64,000 bases of DNA, from positions 1-64,000 of the forward strand of contig NZ_CAKKLJ010000005.1 of assembly GCF_918698005.1 (NCBI RefSeq), read 5' to 3'. Within the stretch, counting starts at the first letter, position 1, and each line of letters begins with the position of its first letter. Below are positions 28,115-37,869 of the stretch, piece after piece. The stretch is from Microbacterium sp. Bi121. Its GTDB lineage: Bacteria; Actinomycetota; Actinomycetes; Actinomycetales; Microbacteriaceae. A model generated the notes under the pieces. It was given only the letters and a program-made list of their open reading frames with translations. It made no database searches and was not told the origin of the DNA. The position numbers and the translations under genes are program-made.

Positions 28115-28828
28115 TCAGTTCAGGGCGTGCAGCGCCGCGACGGCCTCGTGGTTGCGGTCTGTTGCGCGCATGGCCTGCGAGAGCAGATGACCGTCGGTGA
28201 GCGCGTCACCGGTGATCATCACCGAGAGGACTTCGACACCGCAGGCGTGCAGGGTCTTCTCGGCGCATTCCTGAAGCACTCGGATGCCGAGCTCGGAGTT
28301 GTGGGGGAGTTCATTGCCGTCCAGCGTGCGGATGACGTCGCGCAGGGCCGCCCCGACGATGTTCGCGGCGCGCTCCTTCACGTTCACGACGTCGAGTTCG
28401 AAGACGCGCAGATCACGACCCGTCGCGATGGGACGCCACTCGAACGACGCGTGCACGAGATGCTGGTGCCCTGTGGCGCCGGTGAGCTGCCGCGCCGGGA
28501 GGTCTGTTGAGCGAACGCGCACGTCGATGAGCTTGTACCAGTAGAACATCGGGAACGCGCCATGGGTGCCTGGTTGCAGCACCACGACCTCTCCGGCGGT
28601 GCCGCGGCCGGTGCGCACCATCCGAGAGCCGGCCTTGCGGATGATGGGTTTCCCGTTCCGCGTCCGGATCGCCGCCCACCCCTCGTCGACCGTGACGATG
28701 AAGAGCTTGAGCAGCATCGGAACCACCAGCAGCGTGGTCAGCACCGCGGTTCCGCTCTTCACGAGCGTGGACATCCCTGAACTGCTGAAGATCGAGAAGA
28801 ACGCGTCCATGGCTCCACTGTCGCGCAT
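28115..28828 (-). CDS. SPFH/band 7 domain protein
   Basis: About 237 residues. One membrane helix (about residues 22-44, VLTTLLVVPMLLKLFIV) is followed by a band 7-like domain with VVLQPGTHGAFPMFYWYKLIDVRVRSTDL, FELDVVNVKERAANIVGAALRDVI and ILQECAEKTL-like helices. SPFH proteins form membrane-associated rings and scaffolds; no specific role is known for this one. Start 28828 has GGGGA 7 bases upstream; an internal ATG at 28810 is possible. It is convergent with dxs. Confidence 0.75.
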   Translation of the reverse strand: MRDSGAMDAFFSIFSSSGMSTLVKSGTAVLTTLLVVPMLLKLFIVTVDEGWAAIRTRNGKPIIRKAGSRMVRTGRGTAGEVVVLQPGTHGAFPMFYWYKLIDVRVRSTDLPARQLTGATGHQHLVHASFEWRPIATGRDLRVFELDVVNVKERAANIVGAALRDVIRTLDGNELPHNSELGIRVLQECAEKTLHACGVEVLSVMITGDALTDGHLLSQAMRATDRNHEAVAALHALN

Positions 28829-28901
28829 CCGGCAATCCCCAGCAGACCACAAGCGCCCTCGAGCCGAGGAGTTCACCATCATTTTCCCCGGCGTTACGCA
28901 A

Positions 28902-28940
28902 GAAGGGTGGGGCCGGGCTCAGCGCCCGACCCCACCCTTC
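28902..28940 (-). terminator. long hairpin terminator downstream of fadB
   Basis: A 17-bp stem (GAAGGGTGGGGCCGGGC with one mismatch) and a 5-base loop lie 12 bases beyond the fadB stop, in the gap before the SPFH gene. No T-run follows. Confidence 0.75.
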
Positions 28941-28951
28941 GCCAGCATGCG

Positions 28952-31096
28952 TCAGTCGCCGATGCCGCGGATCTGCGGAGTGTGGAAGCTCGCGCCGAAC
29001 ACGCGCTCCGATGCACCCTCGCGGTCGAGGTACGGTGAGGCTCCACCGTCGATGAACGGCCAGCCCGCACCGAGGATCAGGCAGAGGTCGATGTCCTCGA
29101 CCTCCGGCACGACCTTCTCGTCGAGCATGAGCTTGATCTCCTGCGCGAGGCCGTCCTGCACGCGCCGGAGGATCGTCTCCGCTGACGCCGGCGTCGATCC
29201 GACGGCACCCTTGAGAGCCTTCTCCGCCGCCTTGGTCCAGCCGGTAACGCGACCGCCCTTGTCCTTCTCGACGACCTGGGCGAGTTCCGCGAGCGCGTGG
29301 AAGTTCTCGTTCGCGTAGAACCGGTCGGGGAAGTGCCGCACCATCGTGTCCTGCACGTGCGCGGCGACCTTCCAACCGACGAGGTCGATGAGCTGGAACG
29401 GTCCCATCGGCAGTCCGAGCGGTCCGAACGCCTTCTCGACGTCGGCGACCGAAGTGCCTTCATAGACTGCTCGGGCCGCCTCGCCCATGACCTTCGCGAG
29501 CAGGCGATTCACGACGAAACCGGGAGCGTCTGCAGTGAGGACGGCGTTCTTTCCGAGCCCCTTCGCCACGACGAACGCGGTCGACAGCGTCTGCTCGTCG
29601 GTCACGGGCGTCTTGACGACCTCGATCAGCGGCATGACCGCGACAGGGTTGAAGAAGTGGAAACCGACCAGACGCTCGGGGTGAGCGAGCCCCGCGCCGA
29701 TCTCCTCGACGGACAGCGACGAGGTGTTGGTCGCGAGGATCGCGTCCTCGGCGATGATCTTCTCGATCTCGCCGAACACCTGCTGCTTGACGCCGACCTC
29801 CTCGAACACTGCCTCGATGACGAAGTCGCAGTCCGCGTACAGGCTCTTGTCGGTCGTCCCGGTCACGAGCGCGCGGAGCTTGTTCGCCGAGTCGCCGTCG
29901 AGACGACCCTTCTGCTCGAGCTTGCCGATCTCCTCATGGATGTACTCCACGCCCTTGTCGACCCGAGCCTGGTCGAGGTCGGTGATCAGGACCGGCACCT
30001 GCAGCTTGCGCACGAACAGCAGAGCGAACTGGCTGGCCATGAGACCGGCACCGATGATGCCGACCTTCGTGACCTTCTTCGCCAGCGCCTTGTCGGGGGC
30101 GCCGACCGGGCGCTTGGCGCGTTTCTGCACGAGATCGAACGCGTACATGGATGCCGCGAACTGATCTCCGGCCACGAGCTCGGCCAGCGCCTCGTCCTCA
30201 CGGGCGAAGCCTTCGGACTTCGTGCCGCTCTTGGCCTTGTCGAGCAGCTCGAGCGCCGCATAGGGCGAGCGCGGCATGGTGCCGATCTTCGACTCGAGCA
30301 TGCCGCGCGCCATCTTGATGGCGATCGGCCACTTGGTGAGACGCTCGATCTTGCCCGGCTCGTTCTTGCGGTCGACCTTGGTCTTGCCGCTGAGCACGCC
30401 GTCGGCCCAGGCAAGCGAGTTCTCGAGGTAGCTCGCCGCGGGGAAGATCGCATCCATGATCCCCAGGTCGAACGCCTGCTGCGGCTTCAGCATGCGGTTC
30501 TGCTTCAGCGGGTTCGATATGACCACCTCGAGGGCGTTCTCGATGCCGATCAGATTCGGCAGCAGGTATGCGCCGCCCCATCCGGGGATGAGACCGAGGA
30601 ACACCTCGGGCAGAGCGACGGCGGCGGCCGAGGCATCCACGGTCCGGTATGTCGAGTTCAGCGCGATCTCCAGGCCTCCGCCGAGGGCCAGCCCGTTCAC
30701 GAACGCGAAGCTGGGGACACCCAGATCGCTGAGCGATCCGATGACCTTGTGTCCGAGTTGGGCGATCAGCCGTGCGTTGTCCTTCGACCCGACACGGCTG
30801 ATGTCGGACAGGTCGGCGCCGGCAGCCAGGATGTATTGCTTGCCGGTGATGCCGACAGCCTGGATCTCGCCGGACGAGGCGCGGGCCTTCAGCGTCGCCA
30901 GCGTCTCGCCGAGCTCTGTCAAGGTGCCGGGACCGAGCGTGTTGGGGCGCGTGTGGTCACGACCGTTGTCGAGCGTGATGAGGGCCAGTGTCTTGCCGGA
31001 CGCGAGGCGGATGTCGCGCACCGTGGAGTGCGTGACGACCTCGTCGTCGGCGAGCGCCTGGATGGGGGAGAAGTCGATCGTTTCGTAATCAGTCAT
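28952..31096 (-). CDS. fadB: multifunctional fatty-acid oxidation protein (enoyl-CoA hydratase / 3-hydroxyacyl-CoA dehydrogenase)
   Basis: 714 residues from ATG 31096. The N-terminal crotonase domain (about 1-290) has KQYILAAGADLSD, NGLALGGGLEIAL and PEVFLGLIPGWGGAYLLP. The central NAD-binding domain has VGIIGAGLMASQFALLF and the dehydrogenase signature HFFNPVAVMPLIEVV; two C-terminal 3HCDH helical domains follow. It performs two steps of the beta-oxidation spiral. It follows the thiolase gene by 11 bases on the same strand (fadA-fadB operon). The long frame upstream of 31096 is a shadow of fadA. Confidence 0.94.
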   Translation of the reverse strand: MTDYETIDFSPIQALADDEVVTHSTVRDIRLASGKTLALITLDNGRDHTRPNTLGPGTLTELGETLATLKARASSGEIQAVGITGKQYILAAGADLSDISRVGSKDNARLIAQLGHKVIGSLSDLGVPSFAFVNGLALGGGLEIALNSTYRTVDASAAAVALPEVFLGLIPGWGGAYLLPNLIGIENALEVVISNPLKQNRMLKPQQAFDLGIMDAIFPAASYLENSLAWADGVLSGKTKVDRKNEPGKIERLTKWPIAIKMARGMLESKIGTMPRSPYAALELLDKAKSGTKSEGFAREDEALAELVAGDQFAASMYAFDLVQKRAKRPVGAPDKALAKKVTKVGIIGAGLMASQFALLFVRKLQVPVLITDLDQARVDKGVEYIHEEIGKLEQKGRLDGDSANKLRALVTGTTDKSLYADCDFVIEAVFEEVGVKQQVFGEIEKIIAEDAILATNTSSLSVEEIGAGLAHPERLVGFHFFNPVAVMPLIEVVKTPVTDEQTLSTAFVVAKGLGKNAVLTADAPGFVVNRLLAKVMGEAARAVYEGTSVADVEKAFGPLGLPMGPFQLIDLVGWKVAAHVQDTMVRHFPDRFYANENFHALAELAQVVEKDKGGRVTGWTKAAEKALKGAVGSTPASAETILRRVQDGLAQEIKLMLDEKVVPEVEDIDLCLILGAGWPFIDGGASPYLDREGASERVFGASFHTPQIRGIGD

Positions 31097-31107
31097 TCCT
31101 GCATCCC

Positions 31108-32313
31108 TCACTTGCGCTTCTTGCCGTCGTAGAACGGGTTCTCCCAGATGACCGATCCGCCCTGGCCGAGGCCGACGCACATGGCGGTCAGACCGTAACG
31201 GACATCGGGCCGCTCGGCGAACTGCGCGGCGAGCTGGATCATCAGGCGCACACCGGATGCCGCCAGCGGGTGCCCGAGCGCGATCGCGCCGCCCCACTGG
31301 TTGACACGGGGATCGTCGTCGGCGATGCCGAAGTGGTCGAGCAGCGAGATGACCTGGATCGCGAAGGCCTCGTTCAGCTCGAACAGGCCGATGTCGGAGA
31401 TGTCGAGACCAGCCTTCTTCAGCGCTTTCTCGGTCGACGGGATCGGGCCGATGCCCATGATCTCGGGCTGCACGCCCGCGAACGCGAACGAGACGAGCTT
31501 CATCTTCGGCTGCAGACCGAACTCCTTGACGGCGCCGCCGCCGGCGAGCAACGACATGGTCGCACCATCGGTGAGCGGCGATGAGGTACCCGCTGTGACA
31601 CGGCCGTGCGGGCGGAACGGCGTCTTCAGCGCAGCCAGATCCTCCATGGTCGTCTGCGGGCGTCGGCCCTCATCCTCCGTTGCCAGACCCCACGCGCCTG
31701 CGGCGTCCTTCACAGCGACCGACACGAGATCGGGCTGGATCTTGCCGGCGTCGTACGCGGCCTGCACCTTGTGCTGGCTGAGCATGCCGAAGCGGTCGGA
31801 GCGCTCCTTGGTCAGGTGCGGGAAGCGGTCGAAGATACGCTCCGCGGTGACGCCCATGTTCAGGGCACCGGGGTCGACCATCTTCTCGGCGACGAAACGC
31901 GGATTCGGGTCGGCGTTGCCGCCGATCGGGTGGTGACCCATGTGCTCGACACCGCCGGCGAGGGCGAAGTCGTACATGCCGATGCCGATCGACGCGGCCA
32001 TGGTCGTCACGCTGGTCATGGCGCCGGCGCACATGCGCTCGACGGCGAGGCCGGGGACGGTGTTGGGGAGACCGGCGAGGATCGCGACGGATCGTCCGAG
32101 AGTCAGCCCCTGATCACCGGTCTGCGACGTCGCTGCGATGGCGACGTCGTCGATGCGGTCCGCGGGAACCGCGGAGTTGCGCTCCATGAGACCGATCGTC
32201 GCCTTCACGGCGAGGTCGTCCGCACGGGTGTTCCAGTACATGCCTTTTTCGCCGGCGCGCCCGAACGGGGTGCGCATGCCATCGACGAAGAAGACGTCCG
32301 AGATCTCGGCCAC
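31108..32313 (-). CDS. fadA: acetyl-CoA C-acyltransferase (beta-oxidation thiolase)
   Basis: 401 residues of the thiolase family: N-terminal VDGMRTPFGRAG, the acyl-accepting Cys in VERMCAGAMTSV, the GHPLAASG His motif and C-terminal MCVGLGQGGS with the second catalytic Cys. It cleaves 3-ketoacyl-CoA with CoA. The GTG start has TTGGAGG upstream, and a TAGGCT -10 element lies about 30 bases before it. First gene of the fadA-fadB operon. Confidence 0.94.
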   Translation of the reverse strand: MAEISDVFFVDGMRTPFGRAGEKGMYWNTRADDLAVKATIGLMERNSAVPADRIDDVAIAATSQTGDQGLTLGRSVAILAGLPNTVPGLAVERMCAGAMTSVTTMAASIGIGMYDFALAGGVEHMGHHPIGGNADPNPRFVAEKMVDPGALNMGVTAERIFDRFPHLTKERSDRFGMLSQHKVQAAYDAGKIQPDLVSVAVKDAAGAWGLATEDEGRRPQTTMEDLAALKTPFRPHGRVTAGTSSPLTDGATMSLLAGGGAVKEFGLQPKMKLVSFAFAGVQPEIMGIGPIPSTEKALKKAGLDISDIGLFELNEAFAIQVISLLDHFGIADDDPRVNQWGGAIALGHPLAASGVRLMIQLAAQFAERPDVRYGLTAMCVGLGQGGSVIWENPFYDGKKRK

Positions 32314-32341
32314 TCTGCCTCCAAGGGTTGGGATTGAGTTC

Positions 32342-32347
32342 AGCCTA
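32342..32347 (-). promoter_or_regulatory. -10 element of fadA promoter
   Basis: TAGGCT on the minus strand predicts a leader of about 22 bases that carries the GGAGG ribosome binding site of fadA. Confidence 0.45.
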
Positions 32348-32386
32348 GGAGCGCGGTCATGGCGAACGGAATCGGTTGGATCGAAC

Positions 32387-33580
32387 CTACGATTCCGAAG
32401 CGAGGGCCGGGTCGGGCGATTGAGCAGCTTCTACAAAGGCATCCACGATCTTCTGTGCAGTGTGCTCAATCTGCCACGGGCGAGCACCGAATGCTTCCAG
32501 CGCCCCGGCGACAGCATCCGTCGTAAGAGCCGGGGGCGTCCAGGCGAGTCTGCGCAGCGTCTCGGGCTTGAGCAGGTTCTCGGTGGGCATGTGCAGCGCC
32601 TCCGCGACCTCCTCGACAGCAGGACGTGCAGCCTTCAGACGTGCGTCGGCCTCAGGATTGCGCTCAGACCATGCCCGCGGCGGAGGCAGTGCGTCGCTGG
32701 GGACGCGCGTCTTGGGCAGGTCTTCCGTCTCACGCCCTCGGACGATCGCCTTCCACCAGCGGTCGAGCTCCGACCGGCTTGCGCGGCCGTTGAACGCCTG
32801 CACGCCTGCCAGAGCCTGCTTCGACTGAGGGCTCGCCAGCACGGCGGCCACCAGAGAGCGGTCAGGCACCAGGCGCCCGGGGGAGGTGTCCTGCTGCTGC
32901 GCGTACTCCTCGCGCGCTTCCCACAGCGACCTGGCGACGGCTAGGTTTCGTGCACCCTTCACCTGGTGCAGACCGCTCAGGCGGCGCCAGGGGTCCTCCC
33001 GAGGCGGTCGAGGCGGCTGGGCGAGCGTCGCGGCGAACTCCTGCGCGGCGTACTCCGTCTTGTCCTGTTCTTCCAGCTCGGCGGCGATCTTGTCGCGGAC
33101 GTCGATCAGGTGCAGCACGTCGAGGGCGGCGTACTCCAGCCAGGATTCGGGCAGGGGCCTGGTCGACCAGTCGGCCGCCGAGTGCTCCTTCTTCAACGTG
33201 ACGCCGATCGTGTCCTCGACGACGGCGGCGAGACCGACGCGCTCATGGCCGAGCAAGCGCGCTGCAAGCTCGGTGTCGAAGATCACCGCCGGCTCGAGTC
33301 CTAGCTCGCGCAACGACGGCAGATCCTGGCTGGCGGCGTGGAAGACCCACTCGAGGTCCGCGATGGCCTCCTGCAGCGGTGCGAAGTCGCCGACGGCCGG
33401 AGGGTCGAACAGGAAGACGCCCGCATCCCTGCGGAAGACCTGCACGAGATACGCGCGCTGCGAGTACCGGAACCCCGATGCGCGCTCGACGTCGACCGCG
33501 ACGGGGCCGGTACCGGCGGCCAGGGTGCGGCATGCCTCTTCGAAACGGGAGAAATCGTCGATGACGGAGTACTCAGTCAC
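32387..33580 (-). CDS. rnd: HRDC domain-containing ribonuclease D
   Basis: 397 residues. The DEDD 3'-5' exonuclease domain (about 1-200) has the acidic residues VAVDVE, FHAASQDLPSL and YAALDVLHLIDV. An HRDC domain (about 210-290, PWRRLSGLHQVKG) and a second helical domain follow. RNase D trims tRNA 3' ends and other RNAs. The GTG start at 33580 overlaps the upstream DUF3000 gene by 8 bases; the frame extends further, but only as a shadow of that gene. The DUF3000-rnd pair is conserved in actinobacteria. Confidence 0.9.
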   Translation of the reverse strand: MTEYSVIDDFSRFEEACRTLAAGTGPVAVDVERASGFRYSQRAYLVQVFRRDAGVFLFDPPAVGDFAPLQEAIADLEWVFHAASQDLPSLRELGLEPAVIFDTELAARLLGHERVGLAAVVEDTIGVTLKKEHSAADWSTRPLPESWLEYAALDVLHLIDVRDKIAAELEEQDKTEYAAQEFAATLAQPPRPPREDPWRRLSGLHQVKGARNLAVARSLWEAREEYAQQQDTSPGRLVPDRSLVAAVLASPQSKQALAGVQAFNGRASRSELDRWWKAIVRGRETEDLPKTRVPSDALPPPRAWSERNPEADARLKAARPAVEEVAEALHMPTENLLKPETLRRLAWTPPALTTDAVAGALEAFGARPWQIEHTAQKIVDAFVEAAQSPDPALASES

Positions 33581-34154
33581 GACCTGCCTTTCGCGCGCCG
33601 AACACGGCGATGTTCTCGGAGCCGGGCGGGAGACCGGCGAGCATACCGACGAGTTCGGCCCATGCTTCAACGTGCGGCCGGAACGGCTCTTCCGGCGTCC
33701 AAGAAGAGCGTAGTTCGATCTGGGCGCCATCGCCTTCTGATGCCAGAGATCCGAAACCCTTGGAGATCGTCTTCGTCGACGTTCCTGATGCCGAGTGATA
33801 CTGCGCATCGCGGGAATCGAGGGCGTCCACGAGCCACGACCACGTGACGTCGGAAAGCAGCGGATCCGTGCCGATCTCCGGCTCGAGCGGTGCCTGGGCG
33901 AACGCGACGATGCGCCAGGGGCCGGCCCAGGCCGACGGCTCATCCGGATCATGGAGCAGTACGAAGCGGCCGGTGCCGTAGATCGACGTGCCGTGCTCGT
34001 CCGGTCGGACGTCTGCGGCGAGCGCGATCGAGAACGGCGCGAGGCCCTGCGGTGCGGTGATCTCGCGCACCACGATGTCCGTGCGGAACGTCGTCGCGCG
34101 AAGTTCGTCGGCAACGCGCGCGAACTGCGCTCCGGCGTCGGGGTGTGCGCTCAC
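33573..34154 (-). CDS. DUF3000 family protein
   Basis: 193 residues matching DUF3000: FARVADELRATTFRTDIVVREI, LAPFSIALAADV, GTGRFVLLHDPDEPSAWAGPWRIVAFAQAPLE and a DPLLSDVTWSWLVDAL block. It is soluble and of unknown function. The GTG start has TAGCCT exactly 6 bases upstream (leaderless). Coupled to rnd by an 8-base overlap. Divergent from the hydrolase gene with 25 bases between start codons. Confidence 0.9.
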   Translation of the reverse strand: MSAHPDAGAQFARVADELRATTFRTDIVVREITAPQGLAPFSIALAADVRPDEHGTSIYGTGRFVLLHDPDEPSAWAGPWRIVAFAQAPLEPEIGTDPLLSDVTWSWLVDALDSRDAQYHSASGTSTKTISKGFGSLASEGDGAQIELRSSWTPEEPFRPHVEAWAELVGMLAGLPPGSENIAVFGARKAGRD

Positions 34155-34160
34155 GGTGTC

Positions 34161-34170
34161 AGGCTAGAGT
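34161..34170. promoter_or_regulatory. two divergent -10 elements that share two bases
   Basis: On the minus strand TAGCCT (34166-34161) serves the DUF3000 gene, 6 bases before its GTG. On the plus strand TAGAGT (34165-34170) serves the hydrolase gene, 9 bases before its ATG. They overlap at the TA of 34165-34166, so the two promoters probably cannot be open at once. Confidence 0.5.
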
Positions 34171-34179
34171 CAGGAAGCG

Positions 34180-35334
34180 ATGAAGAGTCTCAGGCACGCC
34201 GTTGCTCTGCTGGTACCCGCGCTGCTCGCGTTCGCCGCGGGAGCGGCCGTCCTGGTGTTCTCCATCGGGCGTCGGGTCGTCACCCCGAAGTCGCGGGTGG
34301 CGGACACCGAGATCCTCGCCGTCGACACGGGAGCGCAGACGATCGAACTGCGCAGGACCCCCGATACCGAACTCCCGGGTCGCTACGGCCTGTTCACGAC
34401 GGGGACGTACGGCTACGTGAAGCTCGGGGCCGTGCTCAGCGCCGATGCGAAGAGCGTGCGCCGCAAGCTCCTGACGAAGATCGAGCCCGGCGCGCAGATC
34501 GACCGCGCAGCCGGTTTCAGCGGCTGGTACTACTCGTCTCCGACCGAGCTGCATCTACCGTGGGAACCGGTGCTGATCGGTTCGCCTGCCGGGCCGTGCC
34601 CGGCGTGGTTCTTCCCCGCTGAGTCGTCGACCTGGGTGATACAGGTGCACGGCCGCGGTGTCACGCGGGCCGAGTGCCTGCGGGCGGTTCCGGTGTTCCA
34701 CGCCATGGGGCTGCCGAACCTCGTCGTGTCCTACCGCAACGACGGCGAAGCGCCCCGCAGCCGCGGTGGCTCCTATGGGCTCGGCGCGTCGGAATGGCGC
34801 GATGTCGATGCCGCGATCGGATACGCCATGCGTCACGGCGCTGTGCGGGTGGTGCTCATGGGCTGGTCGATGGGCGGCGCCATCGCGCTGCAGACGGCGC
34901 TTTCGTCCGGCAACCGTCAGGCGATAGCAGGGCTCGTTCTCGACTCGCCGGTCGTCGACTGGCGCACGGTGCTGAAGTTCCAGGCGCACGCCACCGGGAT
35001 CGTCGACCCGCTGCCGGCGCTGGCGATGAACGCGCTGTCCTCGCCGCTCACCGCTCGTCTGAGCGGTGCAGAGGACGCGATCCCGTTCGACAAGCTCGAC
35101 ATGGTCGCGCGGGCTCAGGAGCTGACGATCCCGACTCTCATCCTGCACAGCGATGACGACGGGTTCGTGCCGGCGGACGCATCGCACGCGTTGGCGGCTG
35201 CGCGTCCGGATCTCGTCACGATGCCGTCGTTCTCCGTCGCCAGGCACACGAAGATCTGGAACTACGATCAGATCGGCTGGACGGCTGCGATCACCGAGTG
35301 GATGAGCGCCAACGGGCTCAGCGCGTCGGACTGA
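34180..35334 (+). CDS. membrane-anchored alpha/beta hydrolase
   Basis: 384 residues. An N-terminal hydrophobic helix (about 6-30) anchors or exports the protein. A beta-rich region of about 130 residues follows, then an alpha/beta-hydrolase domain with WVIQVHGRGVTRAE (oxyanion region), the nucleophile elbow GWSMGGAIALQ, a later Asp in LILHSDDDGFVP and a possible catalytic His in VARHTKIWNYD. The substrate is unknown; it could be an esterase or peptidase of the envelope. AGGAAG precedes the ATG. It is convergent with sufE. Confidence 0.85.
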   Translation: MKSLRHAVALLVPALLAFAAGAAVLVFSIGRRVVTPKSRVADTEILAVDTGAQTIELRRTPDTELPGRYGLFTTGTYGYVKLGAVLSADAKSVRRKLLTKIEPGAQIDRAAGFSGWYYSSPTELHLPWEPVLIGSPAGPCPAWFFPAESSTWVIQVHGRGVTRAECLRAVPVFHAMGLPNLVVSYRNDGEAPRSRGGSYGLGASEWRDVDAAIGYAMRHGAVRVVLMGWSMGGAIALQTALSSGNRQAIAGLVLDSPVVDWRTVLKFQAHATGIVDPLPALAMNALSSPLTARLSGAEDAIPFDKLDMVARAQELTIPTLILHSDDDGFVPADASHALAAARPDLVTMPSFSVARHTKIWNYDQIGWTAAITEWMSANGLSASD

Positions 35335-35340
35335 CCGCGA

Positions 35341-35772
35341 TCAGCGCTTGTGCGAGACCTGACGCTTGACACGCATCAGCATCCCCGTCATCCCGCCGAT
35401 CCGAAGCGGTGAGACCGCGCGGGTCAGGCCGATCGACTGCGGGTAGTCGTCGGGGATCGAGAGGACCTGATCGGCGGTGAGACCGGTGATGCCCTGGACG
35501 AGGATGCTGGCGAAGCCGCGGGTCGTCGGAGCCTCAGGCGGCGCCGTCGCGTGCATCGTGACGATGTCGTCGTCCACCTCGACGTAGATGTACACCGGGG
35601 ACTGGCACTCAGCGACCCGTTCGGCCATCTCCGGGTGCGCGGCGACCTCGTCGGAGACAACGGGCAGCTCCTGCGAGAACTCCAGCAGAAGCTGAAGGCG
35701 CTCGGCCTCGGGGAGCTCGAGGAAGTCGTCTCGGATCTCCGCGAGGGCGTCTGGAACCTGAGGGCTGCTCAT
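35341..35772 (-). CDS. sufE: SufE family sulfur acceptor protein
   Basis: 143 residues (MSSPQVPDALAEIRDDFLELPEAERLQLLLEF). The sulfur-accepting Cys lies in VAECQSPVYIYVEV. The frame is open to 36159, but upstream residues are a shadow of sseA; an ATG at 35784 is a possible alternative start. SufE proteins take persulfide sulfur from a desulfurase for Fe-S assembly. Pairing with the sulfurtransferase gene sseA, 20 bases upstream, also occurs in mycobacteria and suggests sulfur transfer between the two. Confidence 0.87.
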   Translation of the reverse strand: MSSPQVPDALAEIRDDFLELPEAERLQLLLEFSQELPVVSDEVAAHPEMAERVAECQSPVYIYVEVDDDIVTMHATAPPEAPTTRGFASILVQGITGLTADQVLSIPDDYPQSIGLTRAVSPLRIGGMTGMLMRVKRQVSHKR

Positions 35773-35791
35773 TCCAGCAATCATTCCACGG

Positions 35792-36688
35792 TCAGAGCGC
35801 GCCGGGCTCGCTTCCCGTGACGATCGGAACGCGCACGGCGCTGCCCCACTCGGTCCAGGATCCGTCGTAGTTGCGGACGCTGTCGAAGCCCAGGAGGTGC
35901 TTGAGGACGAACCAGGTGTGACTGGAGCGTTCGCCGATCCGGCAGTAGGCGACGATGTCGTCCCCCTCGGCGATGCCTGCGCCGTCGCGGTAGATCGCGT
36001 CGAGCTCGGCACGGCTCCTGAATCCGCCGTCCTCGGCGACCGCCTTCGCCCATGGCACGCTCTGCGCGGTGGGGATGTGCCCTGCGCGCAGCGTGCCCTC
36101 CTCCGGGTATGCGGGCGCTGTCGTGCGCTCACCGCTGTACTCCTCCGGCGAGCGGACATCGATCAGCGGCCCCTGTCCGATGAACCCCAGCACGTCGTCC
36201 TTGTACGCGCGCAGCACCGAGTCGTCCCGCTCGACGACCGGATAGTCGGTCGGTGCGGGAGTGGAGACCTCGGTCGTCATCTCGCGGCCCTCGGAGATCC
36301 AGCGGTCGCGACCGCCGTCGAGGAGACGCACGTCCTCATGTCCGAACAGAGAGAACACCCACAGCGCGTACGCGGCCCACCAATTGTTCTTGTCGCCGTA
36401 GATGACGACGGTGTCGTCGCGCGAGATGCCCTTGCGGCTCAGCAGCGCAGCGAATCCCTCGCCGTCGACATAGTCGCGGACGACGGGGTCGTTGAGTTCG
36501 GTGTGCCAGTCGACCTTCACCGCGCCGGGGATGTGGCCGGTCTCATAGAGCAGTACGTCCTCGTCGGACTCCACGACGACCAGCCCCGGCTCCCCGAGGT
36601 GAGCTGCCAACCACTCGGTGCTGACGAGCCTGCCGGGCTCGGAGTACTCTGCGAACTTCGGGACGCTCGTGTCGAACGCGATGGTCAT
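35792..36688 (-). CDS. sseA: thiosulfate/3-mercaptopyruvate sulfurtransferase
   Basis: 298 residues with two rhodanese domains. The first is inactive-like ([17 protein letters not shown]). The second holds the active-site Cys in [16 protein letters not shown] and [14 protein letters not shown]. It moves sulfur from thiosulfate or mercaptopyruvate to an acceptor. The ATG at 36688 has GAGGAG 7 bases upstream. It forms an operon with sufE and is divergent from zapE. Confidence 0.92.
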   Translation of the reverse strand: MTIAFDTSVPKFAEYSEPGRLVSTEWLAAHLGEPGLVVVESDEDVLLYETGHIPGAVKVDWHTELNDPVVRDYVDGEGFAALLSRKGISRDDTVVIYGDKNNWWAAYALWVFSLFGHEDVRLLDGGRDRWISEGREMTTEVSTPAPTDYPVVERDDSVLRAYKDDVLGFIGQGPLIDVRSPEEYSGERTTAPAYPEEGTLRAGHIPTAQSVPWAKAVAEDGGFRSRAELDAIYRDGAGIAEGDDIVAYCRIGERSSHTWFVLKHLLGFDSVRNYDGSWTEWGSAVRVPIVTGSEPGAL

Positions 36689-36810
36689 CGGACACTCCTC
36701 GGGTGGATGGGCCTCAGGGGTGACGGCGTAGTGTTGAGCCGTCCCCTTCGACATTAGAGCCGTTCGGTGCGCCCGGCGCCGGATCCGTAAGACTTCGACA
36801 CAGGAATCGC

Positions 36811-37842
36811 ATGACCGAACCGATCCACCTCACCTCGCGTGAACCCGTCGTCACCGGACCCGAGATGCTCGCCAGCCTCGTGCCGCCGCCGCAGTTCGAC
36901 GGCGCCACGTTCGAGAGCTACCGATCGGATGACGCGTACCCGTCGCAGGCCGAATCGAAGCAGCTGCTGCAGCGGTTCGCCGGGCGAGGAGGCCCGGCCA
37001 AGAAGGGCGGCTTCTTCAGCCGTGCCAAGAAGGAGCCGGACCTCAAGCCCGGCGTCTATCTGGATGGCGGCTTCGGCGTCGGCAAGACCCACCTGCTGGC
37101 GTCGATCTATCACGCGATGCCGGCCCGTCGTAAGTACTTCGGCTCGTTCATCGAGTACACAGCGCTCGTCGGCGCGCTCGGCTACAAGAACACCGTCGAT
37201 CTGCTGCGCGGTTCCGACCTGCTGTGCATCGACGAGTTCGAGCTCGACGACCCGGGCGACACGATGGTCATGACCCGCCTGCTGGGCGAGCTCGTGGCAT
37301 CCGGCACCCGACTCGCCGCCACCTCGAACACGCCGCCCAACGCGCTCGGAGAGGGACGGTTCGCCGCGCAGGACTTCCTGCGCGAGATCCACGCCATGTC
37401 GGACAGCTTCGAGACGATCCGCATCGACGGCACCGACTTCCGGCAGCGGGCGCTCGACGGCAAGGCCGTCGTCCTCTCGGACGCCGAGTACCAGAGCGCG
37501 ATCGCATCGGCACAGAGCGTGGCATCCGATGATGTCTTCGGCGATGTGGTCCGACACCTCGCCAAGGTGCACCCGTCGCGATACATCCGGCTGATCGACG
37601 GTGTCTCGCTGGTGGGGCTGCGCGACGTTCACGTGCTCACCGACCAGTCCGAGGCGCTGCGATTCGTCGCGTTCGTGGATCGCGTCTATGACGCGCAGGT
37701 GCCGATCGTCGCCACCGGCGTGAGCCTCGACCAGGTGTTCGCCGAGGAGATGCTCGGCGGCGGTTACCGCAAGAAGTATCTGCGCGCCATATCCCGGCTC
37801 AACGCTCTGACGCATTCTGCGCAGGTGCAGAGCACCCCGTAA
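36811..37842 (+). CDS. zapE: AFG1/ZapE family ATPase
   Basis: 343-residue AFG1-like P-loop ATPase: Walker [17 protein letters not shown], Walker [12 protein letters not shown], and an arginine-finger-region [29 protein letters not shown]. In Escherichia coli ZapE acts on the Z-ring under stress; the role in actinobacteria is inferred. CAGGAA precedes the ATG. It is divergent from sseA with a 122-base spacer. Confidence 0.9.
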   Translation: MTEPIHLTSREPVVTGPEMLASLVPPPQFDGATFESYRSDDAYPSQAESKQLLQRFAGRGGPAKKGGFFSRAKKEPDLKPGVYLDGGFGVGKTHLLASIYHAMPARRKYFGSFIEYTALVGALGYKNTVDLLRGSDLLCIDEFELDDPGDTMVMTRLLGELVASGTRLAATSNTPPNALGEGRFAAQDFLREIHAMSDSFETIRIDGTDFRQRALDGKAVVLSDAEYQSAIASAQSVASDDVFGDVVRHLAKVHPSRYIRLIDGVSLVGLRDVHVLTDQSEALRFVAFVDRVYDAQVPIVATGVSLDQVFAEEMLGGGYRKKYLRAISRLNALTHSAQVQSTP

Positions 37843-37869
37843 CGCGATGTTCACACGGGGGGCCGTGGT

